34,509 bases of DNA from Candidatus Brocadiaceae bacterium (GTDB taxonomy: Bacteria; Planctomycetota; Brocadiia; SM23-32). The DNA lies in the NCBI GenBank assembly GCA_003551305.1, contig PUMJ01000046.1, positions 1-34,509 of the forward strand. The letters run 5' to 3'. Made by a program: the position numbers and the translations under genes. Below the pieces are notes generated by a model. The model saw nothing but the letters and a program-made list of their open reading frames with translations. It made no database searches and had not been told where the DNA came from. Shown here piece after piece: positions 1-8,610 of this stretch (the first letter of the stretch is position 1; the number at the start of each line of letters is the position of its first letter).

Positions 1-2107
1 GGCCGACTCGACGCTGCGGCGGCCGCTCTCCGAGGTCAAAGCCTTGCTCGAACCGGCCGTACCGCTCGAAGGTCTCCCGCACGGCCCGGATGCGCCGGAT
101 GTCGTGCTCGACGACCGCCAGGTTCTTGCGCCAGTGCCCGCCGGTGGGGCCGAGGTTGAGCCGCTCGTAGAAAGGCTCTGTTATCTCGACCAGCCGTTGC
201 CAGATGGACCTGCCCTCCCGGGCGTGCCGCTCGGCCCGGTCCAGATACCGGGGATCGGCCGTCTCGTAGAAGAGATACAGCAGCGCGGACGCCCGCGTCT
301 TGCAGGCGTTGTAGCGGGCCAGTGCGCAGAGCGCCGCCATGTCAAGGCGGGTGAACCGGAACTCCTCGTTGTCCGCCGGTTCCACCGCCTTTTCGGCCCG
401 CTCCACCGCCTCCCGGCAGCGCTCGGCGATGACCTCCAGGTCTTCAGCAGCCTGAAACGGCGTGATGCGGGCCGAAGCCTCCCCGGACAGGGCAGCGCGC
501 GCATAGTCACGCGCGTTCAGAAACAGCGTCCTCTCCCCCGGAGTGGTGCTGCCGAAGTAGTCCATGTAGCCACCGGCATCCAGTTCCAGCCAGTTGTACA
601 TGTTGCGGTCGTCCATGTGGTGCGATATCAGGTAGCTGATGACCCGGCTCCCCTCCCGGTAGGCCGCGAACATGGACGGGGCGGCGGCCTGCCCGAAGCG
701 GCGCTTCAGCTCGGCCAGCCAGACGCCGTCATCCAGCCCGTGGTCATAGCCGATGCGCCCCCAGAGCCCGTAAAAGAACCAGTAGCGCTGATATTCCCAT
801 TCATAGTACGAAGGCTCGATGCCGTCCCGGTATATGGACCAGGCGCCCGTCGTCTGGCCGAACTGGCTGAAGCCTTTCTGTGAGAGTGGCGGGGTGACCT
901 CGAAACCGAGCCCGTCCCCGAGGTGGCAGGAGCGGGCGAAGCACTTCACGTAGTCCGGCTCGCCCCACAGGAGCAACCGGTGCGTGCCGAGGTTCCACAG
1001 GTGCCACGCCACGTCATAGTTGCGGTCCTTGCGCAGCAGGCTGTCGTAGCTGTAGCTGTCCTCCATGCGGACCGGCTGGTATGGCATCGCCTGGTGTTCG
1101 GCGAAGTACTTGAACGAGACGCGCAGGCCGGGGAACGCCTCGGTGAAGCGGTCGAGGGTCTCCTGCTTCAGGCCCCAGTTGCGGACCTCCACCTGCACGT
1201 CGCGCCCGCAGTCCTTGAGACCGGGGATGAACACGTCGCGGAAGAAGGATTGATCCCTCAGGCCGGATTCCCGGTTCATGCGCAACTGGACGCCGGCAAT
1301 GTGGGGGCAGAGTGTCAGCAGGCGCACGAGACCCTCGAGCGTGTATTCGGCCAGGTCCACGTCCTGCAGGCCGCGCACGCGCGCCTTCTGGCCGCCCATC
1401 AGGTCGCCGGCCCAGGGTTTGGACTGCCAGATGCCGGCCCAGAAGTCAACGCCTCGCTCGGCCGCCATCCGGGAGATCATCTGCAGGGTGGCGAGGTTGC
1501 GGGCGCGGTCCTCCTCGGTCAGACCCTCAACGCGCACCTGCGGGTAGCGCTCCAGCTCGAACATGTAGGCATAGACGGGGATAAGGTGGGCCGTCTGATG
1601 GCCGAACACGAGGTTGAACTCGTTGTAGCGGCTGCGGGCCAGCAGGCCGAGGTAGCCGTCCCAGTAGTCCTCCGAGTAGAGCCAATCCCGCTCCAGGTCC
1701 TCATTGTGGAGGAATACCTGGAGCCTCCTGACGGCGAGGTCGGGCTTCCGCCCGGTCGGGCTCATGCGCTCGAATATGTCGGAACCCGCCGGCAGATTGC
1801 GGATCTGCTCGGTCAGTTCGAAACAGCCGTACATCGCCCCCCGCCCGTCAGAGCCCACCACGGCCAGGATGTCCGGGGAGCCTGCCACCCGCTCCAGCGC
1901 GAACGACTCTTTGTCGCCCGGCGGGGTGACACCGCGGGGCGCATCGGGCGATCCGGCGGTCGCGACAACGACTCGACGAAGCGCGGCCATGGAGTTGGAG
2001 ACCCGGTAACCCGCCGCAGCGAGAGCCTGCGAAAGCTGCTCCACCCCGTAACGCCCCGCCGCGCCCGGCGCAGCATCCGCGACCAGTGCGACTTCTCTTG
2101 TGTTCAT
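1..2107 (-). CDS. Glycoside-hydrolase-like TIM-barrel protein (alpha-glucuronidase-like), C-terminus outside window
   Basis: About 702 codons are open on the minus strand from an ATG at 2107 to the window edge, so the C-terminus is missing. The first ~130 residues resemble the small N-terminal alpha/beta domain that precedes the barrel in GH67, GH115 and GH20 enzymes, including a GAMYGCFELTEQIR segment like their 'G.lYG.y.ll..i' stretch. A barrel-like region follows, starting near RRLQVFLHNEDLERDW, rich in Trp, Tyr, Asp and Glu. It contains NLVFGHQTAHLIP, DFWAGIWQ and VQVEVRNWG. No signal peptide is visible. The start lies 29 bases after the proS stop on the same strand, so the two may be co-transcribed, although no strong Shine-Dalgarno site precedes the ATG. 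I infer action on uronic-acid-containing or other plant or algal polysaccharide fragments. The exact GH family and catalytic residues cannot be assigned by eye. Confidence 0.6.
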   Translation of the reverse strand, partial: MNTREVALVADAAPGAAGRYGVEQLSQALAAAGYRVSNSMAALRRVVVATAGSPDAPRGVTPPGDKESFALERVAGSPDILAVVGSDGRGAMYGCFELTEQIRNLPAGSDIFERMSPTGRKPDLAVRRLQVFLHNEDLERDWLYSEDYWDGYLGLLARSRYNEFNLVFGHQTAHLIPVYAYMFELERYPQVRVEGLTEEDRARNLATLQMISRMAAERGVDFWAGIWQSKPWAGDLMGGQKARVRGLQDVDLAEYTLEGLVRLLTLCPHIAGVQLRMNRESGLRDQSFFRDVFIPGLKDCGRDVQVEVRNWGLKQETLDRFTEAFPGLRVSFKYFAEHQAMPYQPVRMEDSYSYDSLLRKDRNYDVAWHLWNLGTHRLLLWGEPDYVKCFARSCHLGDGLGFEVTPPLSQKGFSQFGQTTGAWSIYRDGIEPSYYEWEYQRYWFFYGLWGRIGYDHGLDDGVWLAELKRRFGQAAAPSMFAAYREGSRVISYLISHHMDDRNMYNWLELDAGGYMDYFGSTTPGERTLFLNARDYARAALSGEASARITPFQAAEDLEVIAERCREAVERAEKAVEPADNEEFRFTRLDMAALCALARYNACKTRASALLYLFYETADPRYLDRAERHAREGRSIWQRLVEITEPFYERLNLGPTGGHWRKNLAVVEHDIRRIRAVRETFERYGRFEQGFDLGERPPQRRVG

Positions 2108-2136
2108 GCGAAAACGGGCTCGAGTTCGTGGTCTGG

Positions 2137-3594
<1,458 letters not shown>

Positions 3595-3617
3595 TCATGA
3601 GTGATGAACTGTGAAAT

Positions 3618-3639
3618 GACGGCGGCGGACTCCGCCGTC
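3618..3639. repeat. GC-rich perfect hairpin upstream of proS
   Basis: GACGGCGG (3618-3625) and CCGCCGTC (3632-3639) are perfect 8-bp inverted arms around a 6-base loop. The hairpin lies between the decayed four-helix-bundle gene and proS, both on the minus strand. No T-run follows on either strand, so it could be a Rho-independent-like end without a U tract, a 5' UTR stem for proS, or a dispersed repeat. Confidence 0.5.
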
Positions 3640-3650
3640 CCGCCCATTGG

Positions 3651-4000
3651 TTAGTCTTCGCGGCGTTTGGTGCTCACGACAATGCTCGCGCTAACCGCGA
3701 TCAACTCGTCCGTCTTCTTGCAGAAGGTCGCGCAGGCGATCTCCCGCGACAATCGCTGATCTGTCGAGGAGCTGGAGAGCCGGTACCGGCTCTCCCGGGC
3801 CTCCTTCTGGGCAACAGCGCACCTGGCAGAAAAGCCCGCCTCACTCCTGGCGGACTGCGCCTCCGCGATGTTGGTTCCAATGGAAGCTGCCGCTCGCACA
3901 TATTGCCGGCGAGCAGTCAGCCGGTTCTATCCCGTTCCGCCTGGAAGCTTTGGTGCAAGCGCACGGCCCGCAACGATTACTCGAACACTCTGTCCCGCAT
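3651..4000 (-). pseudogene. Decayed four-helix-bundle protein (S23/IVS-type) gene
   Basis: The minus strand reads as a four-helix-bundle (23S rRNA intervening-sequence-type) protein of roughly 115 codons, but it is broken. The N-terminal part starts with MRDRVFE from the ATG at 4000, then has a TAA at 3977-3979, SLRAVRLHQSFQAERDRTG, a TGA at 3917-3919 and LLAGN. The frame then shifts near 3899-3903 and continues as RAAASIGTNIAEAQSARS, KEARESRYRL, DELIAVSASIVVSTKRRED and a stop at 3651. The 'AxSIGxNIxEAQ..S' and 'KEAxExxYxL' signatures are those of the family. Two in-frame stops plus a frameshift make a functional product unlikely. An 82-residue C-terminal fragment remains open. Such small genes are recurrent, often multicopy elements whose role is unknown. 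Confidence 0.8.
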
Positions 4001-4088
4001 GTCCCGGCCTGTTGAGTCCGCGGGCTCGGTGGCCTGCTGTGCCGCGTCGGGACACCGCGTTCTTTCCTCATACTCTATAATGGATAAT

Positions 4089-4937
4089 TCAGCTGATCCC
4101 GAGTTCCTGCTTGATCTCCCTCAACAGTTCCAGCCCGGCCTTGATGTCGCGTATCTGCCGCTCGCCGCTGACCTCGCGTTCGATGGTCAGGGGGCCGGTG
4201 TAGCCGAGGTCGTCGAGCGTGCGGATGAACTCCTTCATGTTCACGTCGCCCTCGCCAAGGGGCACCTCGACGCCCCACTCCTCGCCGGGGCTCTCGCTCC
4301 AGGTGGCGTCCTTGCAGTGGACGCTGCGGACGTAGTCGCCCACCTTGCGCAGGGCCTCCAGCGGCTCTCCGCTGCCATAGAGGATCATGTTGGCCGGGTC
4401 GAAGTTGACCGCCAGGTTGGGCCGGTCCACCGTCTGGAGCAGGTGCAGCAGGGTGTCGGCCGTCTCCTGGCCGGTCTCGAGGTTCATCGTCAGGTTACGC
4501 TCGGCGCAGTGGTCGGCGACGTCCGCGACCACGTGGACGATGGCGTCGAACTCGGGATCGTCCCAGTCCTCGGGCACGAATCCGATGTGGATGCCTATGC
4601 CGGGCGCCTGGAGCCAGGCGGCGAAATCGGCGATCTCCCTGGTCTGCTCGATGCGTTCGGCGCGGGTCTCCGGAGGCACCAGGCCCACGGTCCGGCGCAC
4701 GATGGGGATGGTGTCGTAGCGGTCACCGGGGAACCCGCAGAAGACCAGGCTTATCTCGACGCCGGCCTCGGCGAAGCGGGCGGCTATCTGCTCGGCGCGC
4801 TCGGGAGTGCGACCGTCCGGGCCCGGCGCGTGGATCTGCACGGTGGGGGCGCCTATCTGCACAACCTTCTCGATGGCGGCGCCCAGGCCCGCGCCGGCCG
4901 AAGTGAAGACTCCAAGGGGCATGGCGTTATCAGTCAT
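4089..4937 (-). CDS. Sugar phosphate isomerase/epimerase (xylose-isomerase-like TIM barrel)
   Basis: A 282-residue single-domain protein of the AP-endonuclease-2/xylose-isomerase-like TIM-barrel superfamily, probably cytoplasmic. Expected barrel-strand ends carrying metal ligands are visible: NLETGQE near residue 155, VNFDPANM near 177, VHCKD near 204 and TIEREV near 250. These supply the Glu, Asp, His and Glu that bind a divalent metal in this fold. The substrate is a sugar, inositol-like compound or sugar phosphate, but cannot be named from sequence. A clear Shine-Dalgarno GGAGG sits 6 bases before the ATG, and a near-consensus promoter with an inverted repeat in its spacer lies at 4981-5009. 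It therefore appears to be transcribed independently of the O-antigen ligase remnant upstream. Confidence 0.85.
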   Translation of the reverse strand: MTDNAMPLGVFTSAGAGLGAAIEKVVQIGAPTVQIHAPGPDGRTPERAEQIAARFAEAGVEISLVFCGFPGDRYDTIPIVRRTVGLVPPETRAERIEQTREIADFAAWLQAPGIGIHIGFVPEDWDDPEFDAIVHVVADVADHCAERNLTMNLETGQETADTLLHLLQTVDRPNLAVNFDPANMILYGSGEPLEALRKVGDYVRSVHCKDATWSESPGEEWGVEVPLGEGDVNMKEFIRTLDDLGYTGPLTIEREVSGERQIRDIKAGLELLREIKQELGIS

Positions 4938-4980
4938 CGGATGCCTCCGGCAAGAGAGCTAACGGGGGGAACGAGCCGCC

Positions 4981-5009
4981 ACTGTAATCAGCCCCACGGG
5001 GGCTGTCAA
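4981..5009 (-). promoter_or_regulatory. Promoter for the 4089-4937 isomerase, with inverted repeat in the spacer
   Basis: On the minus strand, TTGACA (5009-5004) and TACAGT (4986-4981) are separated by exactly 17 bases. The spacer is filled by a perfect 7-bp inverted repeat, CAGCCCC/GGGGCTG (4989-5005, 3-base loop). The -35 box overlaps the stop codon of the upstream ligase remnant. The repeat could be an operator or the terminator stem of the upstream gene. Confidence 0.65.
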
Positions 5010-5464
5010 GCCAAACGGCCCTCGGGGGCCTCGTCCGGCTCGCGCAGCGCCAGGGTGAGGGCGGCCGCCGTGGGCAGCATGACGGCGGGGCTCCACAGAA
5101 CGTGCCCCACCAGGGTGGCGGCCATGTTCATGACCAGCAGAGCGATGGCGAAGAAGGCGAACACCGTCCGGCCGTCGCCGGCCTGCAGGTGTGCCCACGC
5201 CCGACGGCCCACCCGCCACAGCACGGCCGTCCACAGGGCCACCTGCAGCAGCAGTCCCACGATGCCGAGTTCGGCCAGGAAGTGCAGCCAGGAGTTGTGC
5301 GCGTGCATCATGGCCAGGCGCGGCCGCCACGGCGTCTGGTAGCCCAGCCGGTAGAACTCCTCCCCGTAGCGCCCCAGGCCGACTCCGAAGACGGGCTTCG
5401 CGCGGGCCATGTGCAGCGCCGCCGTCCAGTATGTTCTGCGGTTCAAGGCGGTCACGGCGGCCAT
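5006..5464 (-). pseudogene. O-antigen ligase/polymerase (WaaL/Wzy-like), C-terminal remnant
   Basis: About 152 residues from an ATG at 5464 to the stop at 5006 match the C-terminal third of O-antigen ligases. NRRTYWTAALHMARAKPVFG and VGLGRYGEEFYRLGY are followed by MMHAHNSWLHFLAELGIVG, the typical 'HaHN.yL..laE.G..G' periplasmic/TM block. Two or three hydrophobic segments follow (LLLQVALWTAVLW, VFAFFAIALLVMNMAATLVG). Whole family members are about 400-700 residues with ten or more membrane segments. Here the upstream gene (stop at 5599) leaves no room for the N-terminal two thirds. Low-complexity Ala/Pro-rich sequence lies between them. I read this as a truncated remnant, although a short expressed membrane protein cannot be excluded. 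Confidence 0.65.
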
Positions 5465-5598
5465 GTCCGGTTCGGGGTCAGGCTGCCGCAGCGCAGCCGG
5501 CGCAGGCTGGGCCCCGGGCGCCTGCCTCGGTGCCGTCAACACGCGACGCGAGATGGCCGGCAAGGGAATATAGCGCTCCCGCCCCCCGGGCTCGCCTC

Positions 5599-6204
5599 TC
5601 AAGGGGAGCCGATCACGATGGCGCCGCCTCCGACCTGTTCGGCCTCCTGCATGGCCTCCTCGGCCAGGGCCAGCAAGTCCGGCTCGTCCATCGCGTCCGG
5701 CTCCAGTTGCGCTATGCCAAAGGCCGGCACAATCGGCAGGTCGGTGGCCACAAGCTCGAGCCTGTCCACGATGCGCTCGGCGGCCATGGCGGCCTCCGAG
5801 GACACAGTGTGAGAGAATATGACACAGAACTCGTCCCGGCCACACCGCCCGGCGATGTCGTCGCCGCGGAACGTGTCGCTGACGAGCCGCCCGAACTCGG
5901 CCAGCACCTGCTCGGCCACATCGGCGCCCTGGCTCTGGTGGACGGCATCGAGCCCGCTCAGCCGGCACACGCACACGCTGAGCGCATGTTCGTAACGGCG
6001 GGCCGAACGGACGGCCAGCGACAGGTGCTCCAGCAGATGCGGATGCGAATACAACCCCGTAACCTCGTCATGTGTGGCGTCTCGCAACGCGCCGGACCGC
6101 ACCAGGGGCCTCCCCCGGTCAGCGCGCTCAAGCTCGGCCACCCTGGCGCGCAATGACCGGACCTCGGCCAGCAATTCCTCGCGCGTCATCTCCTGCTCTG
6201 TCAT
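5599..6204 (-). CDS. Small protein with coiled coil and degenerate GGDEF domain
   Basis: The predicted 201-residue protein begins with a ~30-residue charged heptad-like helix (EELLAEVRSLRARVAELER), followed by a GGDEF-type nucleotide cyclase domain. Family landmarks are HDEVTGLYSHPHLLEHL (usual 'D.LTGL.NR..f...L'), VCVCRLSGLDAVHQSQGADV and RGDDIAGRCGRDEFCVIF. The signature reads GRDEF instead of GGDEF, so diguanylate cyclase activity is doubtful. It may be a c-di-GMP or GTP sensor or a protein-interaction domain. The C-terminal half is short but present (VPAFGIAQLEP). I chose the ATG at 6204 because GGGGAG precedes it by about 8 bases and a good promoter at 6245-6274 would start the transcript downstream of the alternative ATG at 6255. 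Confidence 0.75.
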   Translation of the reverse strand: MTEQEMTREELLAEVRSLRARVAELERADRGRPLVRSGALRDATHDEVTGLYSHPHLLEHLSLAVRSARRYEHALSVCVCRLSGLDAVHQSQGADVAEQVLAEFGRLVSDTFRGDDIAGRCGRDEFCVIFSHTVSSEAAMAAERIVDRLELVATDLPIVPAFGIAQLEPDAMDEPDLLALAEEAMQEAEQVGGGAIVIGSP

Positions 6205-6244
6205 CGCCCTTCTCCCCGCAACAGCCCCGGCAGGCATAGATAGC

Positions 6245-6274
6245 AGTATGCCCAAGCGATGGTGGCGGTGTCAA
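6245..6274 (-). promoter_or_regulatory. Promoter for the GGDEF-like gene
   Basis: On the minus strand, TTGACA (6274-6269) and CATACT (6250-6245) are spaced by 18 bases. Transcription would begin about 30 bases before the ATG at 6204, which helps decide that start. Confidence 0.55.
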
Positions 6275-6656
6275 ACGTCCTGGCCGGGCGGCAGGGTGGC
6301 GGAGCGGCAACACAGCCCCCTGCGGACGCCCCGGCAGGCTCCGCGCGGCGGCGCACGGGCGGGGAGCGGGCCTTTGCCGGGCGGCCTTGCTTCCCTGATT
6401 TGTGCACCTTGCTGGTGGCCTCCCGGCGATCTCCCGCTGCCAGAACCGCGTCGGCCGCCACCTTCCAGGCGTGTTCAAACCGCCTCAGATATGCGTTTAA
6501 GGCCGTCAGAGGCGCTTTGGGCTCTTTGCAAGTAGGGGGGACCGTTGCCGGGCGGGCGTCGCTGGCTTAGCATGGACGGTGCTGTTCGCCTCCCAGGTGC
6601 GTGTGGCACGGAGGCGGTCCGAACACCACGAGTTGACAGCATCCGGAGAACAAACG
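6275..6656. other. Divergent intergenic region without convincing genes
   Basis: This stretch of nearly 400 bases separates the minus-strand GGDEF-like gene from the plus-strand RuvC-like gene. Short open frames here have compositions unlike real proteins. It holds an inverted repeat CGCCTC/GAGGCG (6481-6486 and 6509-6514) and a candidate plus-strand promoter at 6545-6573. I see no RNA gene or known riboswitch. Confidence 0.5.
6545..6573 (+). promoter_or_regulatory. Candidate promoter for the RuvC-like gene
   Basis: TTGCCG (6545-6550) and TAGCAT (6568-6573) are spaced by 17 bases, giving a leader of about 75 bases before the ATG at 6657. The match is moderate. Confidence 0.35.
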
Positions 6657-7100
6657 ATGAGGATAATGACGATATATCCCGCCGTGCGCTGCGGCTGGGC
6701 GCTGTGGGACGGGCAGCACCTGGGTAAGGGGGCCGAGGAACTGGAAACTCCCACCGGCGAATTCTCGCTCGACGGACTGGAAACGTGGCTGCGGGAAGCG
6801 GCGGAGTTCGTCGAACCGGAACTCTACGTCTGGGAACGGTTCAACGACGCGGTCGTCGCCGCGTCCCCCGTCTATGATGACATCCTGAGGCTGGTCAAGA
6901 GCATAGCGGCCGAACGCGACGTCGACTGCGCCTCGACAACCACGCGGGAACTGCAGAAGTGGGCCACCGGGAAAGGCCATTGCAAGGTCTCCGCCATGAT
7001 CAGCGAGGCCAACAGGCGGCTCGGCCTCACTCTGCGGGACCCGGAGCGCGCCCACGCCGTCCTGATGGTCTGCTGGGCGCGCGAGCGCGTCAAGGTCTGA
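6657..7100 (+). CDS. RuvC-like (RNase H fold) Holliday-junction-resolvase-type protein with altered active site
   Basis: A 147-residue protein starting at MRIMTIYP, with GGAG 9 bases upstream. It resembles the phage/prophage-type RuvC-like resolvases as I remember them. CGWALWDG corresponds to the first strand, LYVWERFNDAVV to the second acidic strand, and TTRELQKWATGKGHCK with ERAHAVLMVCWA to the C-terminal helices. The 'KwATGKG.cK' stretch is the most diagnostic. The family normally has an Asp in strand 1 (LDLGT..GWA) and an Asp in the last helix (NEADA). Here these positions read Tyr/Pro (IYPAVRCGWA) and His (PERAHA), while the strand-2 Glu is kept. It may be catalytically dead or divergent. 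The neighbours are metabolic genes, not phage genes, so it looks like a domesticated or stand-alone copy. Confidence 0.55.
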   Translation: MRIMTIYPAVRCGWALWDGQHLGKGAEELETPTGEFSLDGLETWLREAAEFVEPELYVWERFNDAVVAASPVYDDILRLVKSIAAERDVDCASTTTRELQKWATGKGHCKVSAMISEANRRLGLTLRDPERAHAVLMVCWARERVKV

Positions 7101-7171
7101 ACACCCTCTCCTGCGCCCGGTGGCCGCCTCCGGGCAACCGACGGCAGGCAAACCAGCAGCGTGCGCGCTGC

Positions 7172-7200
7172 TTGTGCGGCGACCATTGGTCTGCTCTAAT
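7172..7200 (+). promoter_or_regulatory. Candidate promoter for the RraA-family gene
   Basis: TTGTGC (7172-7177), a 17-base spacer and TCTAAT (7195-7200) lie about 70 bases upstream of the ATG at 7270. The -10 box matches the consensus at five of six positions. Confidence 0.45.
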
Positions 7201-7207
7201 GCCGTTT

Positions 7208-7224
7208 CGCCGCCGGGGGCGGCG
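7208..7224. repeat. GC hairpin between the RuvC-like and RraA genes
   Basis: CGCCGCC and GGCGGCG form a perfect 7-bp inverted repeat with a GGG loop. No T-run follows. It sits just after the -10 element of the candidate promoter at 7172-7200, so it would form at or near the 5' end of the RraA transcript. It could instead be a terminator-like end of the RuvC-like gene. Confidence 0.4.
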
Positions 7225-7269
7225 TCGCACCCGCGCAGTGAACCACACTCCTGACCGACGGAGCCGACC

Positions 7270-7974
7270 ATGGCCGAAGCGTCCCGCGAGGAACTCCTGA
7301 AAGCCTACGAGAGCGTGCGCGTCTGCGACGTGCGCGACGGGATGGACACGCTGGGCCTTTTCTGGACGGGCAGCGTCTCGCCCGATATCCGCCCCCTGTG
7401 GCGCACCCGCGTCCACGGCATCGCCCGCACCGCCCGCTACGTCCGATACGACGGCCCCATGCCCGCGCAGACCGGCGATGCCTACTGGGACGAGTTCGTC
7501 GGCTCGTACTACAGGGAGATATGCCCCTACCCCTGGATGGACGACATCCGGCCGGGCGACTTCGCCATGATTGACCAGAGCGAACTGCCCGTCGGCCTGA
7601 TGGGCTCGGCCAACACGCTGGGCGGCATCAAAAAAGGCGTGGTCGGCTACGTGAGCAACGGAGGCTGCCGCGACACCGACGAGGTCATCCGCCAGCGCGT
7701 GCCTTTCTGGACGCCCCGCTCGGTGCAGCCGATGGTGCAGATGCGCCTGAAGTTCGACGACATGCAGTGCACTGTGGACATCGGCGGCGTGGCCGTCCAT
7801 CCGGGCGACGTGGTCGTGGCCGACGGGGACGGCATCATCGTGGTGCCGCGCAAGGCGGCCATGGAGGTCGCCCACTACGCCAACCGCGAACACCAGAGCG
7901 ACATGAAGACGCGACGCCGCCTCTACGATTCGCTGGGCATGGAGCCGGACGAGACGGTCGGGGACGACGCTTAA
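7270..7974 (+). CDS. RraA-family protein (aldolase/decarboxylase-like fold)
   Basis: A 234-residue cytoplasmic protein of the RraA/HMG-aldolase family. The family core is clear: GGIKKGVVGYVSNGGCRDTD near residues 117-137 carries the Gly-rich loop and the R-D-x-x-E/D metal and substrate site. VHPGDVVVADGDGIIVVP near 177-194 is the second conserved block. Family members either act as 4-hydroxy-4-methyl-2-oxoglutarate aldolase/oxaloacetate decarboxylase or inhibit RNase E. Retention of the R-D-x-x-E/D motif favours an enzyme. The N-terminal SVRVCDVRDGMDTLG is the usual start of the fold. GGAG lies 7 bases before the ATG. A specific substrate cannot be given. Confidence 0.85.
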   Translation: MAEASREELLKAYESVRVCDVRDGMDTLGLFWTGSVSPDIRPLWRTRVHGIARTARYVRYDGPMPAQTGDAYWDEFVGSYYREICPYPWMDDIRPGDFAMIDQSELPVGLMGSANTLGGIKKGVVGYVSNGGCRDTDEVIRQRVPFWTPRSVQPMVQMRLKFDDMQCTVDIGGVAVHPGDVVVADGDGIIVVPRKAAMEVAHYANREHQSDMKTRRRLYDSLGMEPDETVGDDA

Positions 7975-8013
7975 GCCGCTGCACGTCGCCCTTGCATTCG
8001 CGGATTCTGTGTA

Positions 8014-8042
8014 TTGACGCCGCCCCGCCCATGCGCTATGCT
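8014..8042 (+). promoter_or_regulatory. Promoter for the YbaK-type deacylase gene
   Basis: TTGACG (8014-8019), exactly 17 bases, then TATGCT (8037-8042). It is followed by a ~50-base leader and AAGGAGG before the ATG at 8102. A strong sigma70-like match. Confidence 0.7.
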
Positions 8043-8101
8043 ACGTACCGTAGGATTTTTGGGGCACTCACGCACTGTCACCGGGGTAAGGAGGGCACGC
8101 G

Positions 8102-8557
8102 ATGGACGTTGAATCCTACCTGAAGGAGAAGGGGGTCCAGTTCGAGGTCATTCCGCACGAGCAGGCGTTCACGGCGCAGGAGGTGGCGGCCGCCGAGCAC
8201 GTGACCGGCCACAAGTTCGCCAAGACGGTTATCGCCAAAGCGGGGGGCGACGCCTACATGCTGGTGCTGCCGGCCAGCCACCATGTGGACTTCCAGAAGG
8301 CGTCGGACCTGGTGGGGGAAGAGCTGGAGATGGCCCGCGAAGAGGAGATGAAAGAGATTTTCCCGGACTGCGAGATAGGCGCCGAGCCGCCTTTCGGCAG
8401 CGAGTACGGCCTGCCGACCTACGTGGACGAGTCGCTCAGCACGAGGGACGAGGTGGTCTTCCGCGCCGGCACCCACCAGCGAACCATCAAGATGAAGTAC
8501 GCCGATTACGCGGAACTGGAAGACCCGGCCATCGGAGATTTCATCATCGACGAGTGA
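8102..8557 (+). CDS. YbaK/EbsC-type aminoacyl-tRNA deacylase
   Basis: This 151-residue protein matches the YbaK/ProX editing domain, which hydrolyses mischarged tRNAs (commonly Cys- or Ala-tRNA-Pro) in the cytoplasm. Landmarks are the N-terminal YLKEKGVQFEVIPHEQAF, the strand KFAKTVIAKAGGDAYMLVLP with the conserved catalytic-region Lys, and the C-terminal GLPTYVDESLSTRDEVVFRA loop, typical of the family. AAGGAGG precedes the ATG, and a strong promoter is present at 8014-8042, so it is probably a single-gene unit. The archaeal-type ProS in this window lacks the cis-editing insertion. A free-standing editor is consistent with that, but the two genes are not adjacent and the substrate is inferred. 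Confidence 0.85.
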   Translation: MDVESYLKEKGVQFEVIPHEQAFTAQEVAAAEHVTGHKFAKTVIAKAGGDAYMLVLPASHHVDFQKASDLVGEELEMAREEEMKEIFPDCEIGAEPPFGSEYGLPTYVDESLSTRDEVVFRAGTHQRTIKMKYADYAELEDPAIGDFIIDE

Positions 8558-8610
8558 GCCGGCCCTCCGGCCACCTTCGCTCCGAGGGTTGACCGCCGTT
8601 ACCGTGACCC

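Noticed and set aside
4076-4081. Perfect TATAAT on the plus strand
   Set aside because: No -35 box at a suitable distance and no plus-strand gene downstream.
6462-6487. tRNA T-arm-like hairpin around TGTTCAAAC
   Set aside because: The loop is too long and no acceptor, D or anticodon stems can be found around it.
6633-6638. TTGACA just upstream of the RuvC-like gene
   Set aside because: The matching -10 position falls on the start codon region, so it would not yield a usable transcript for this gene.
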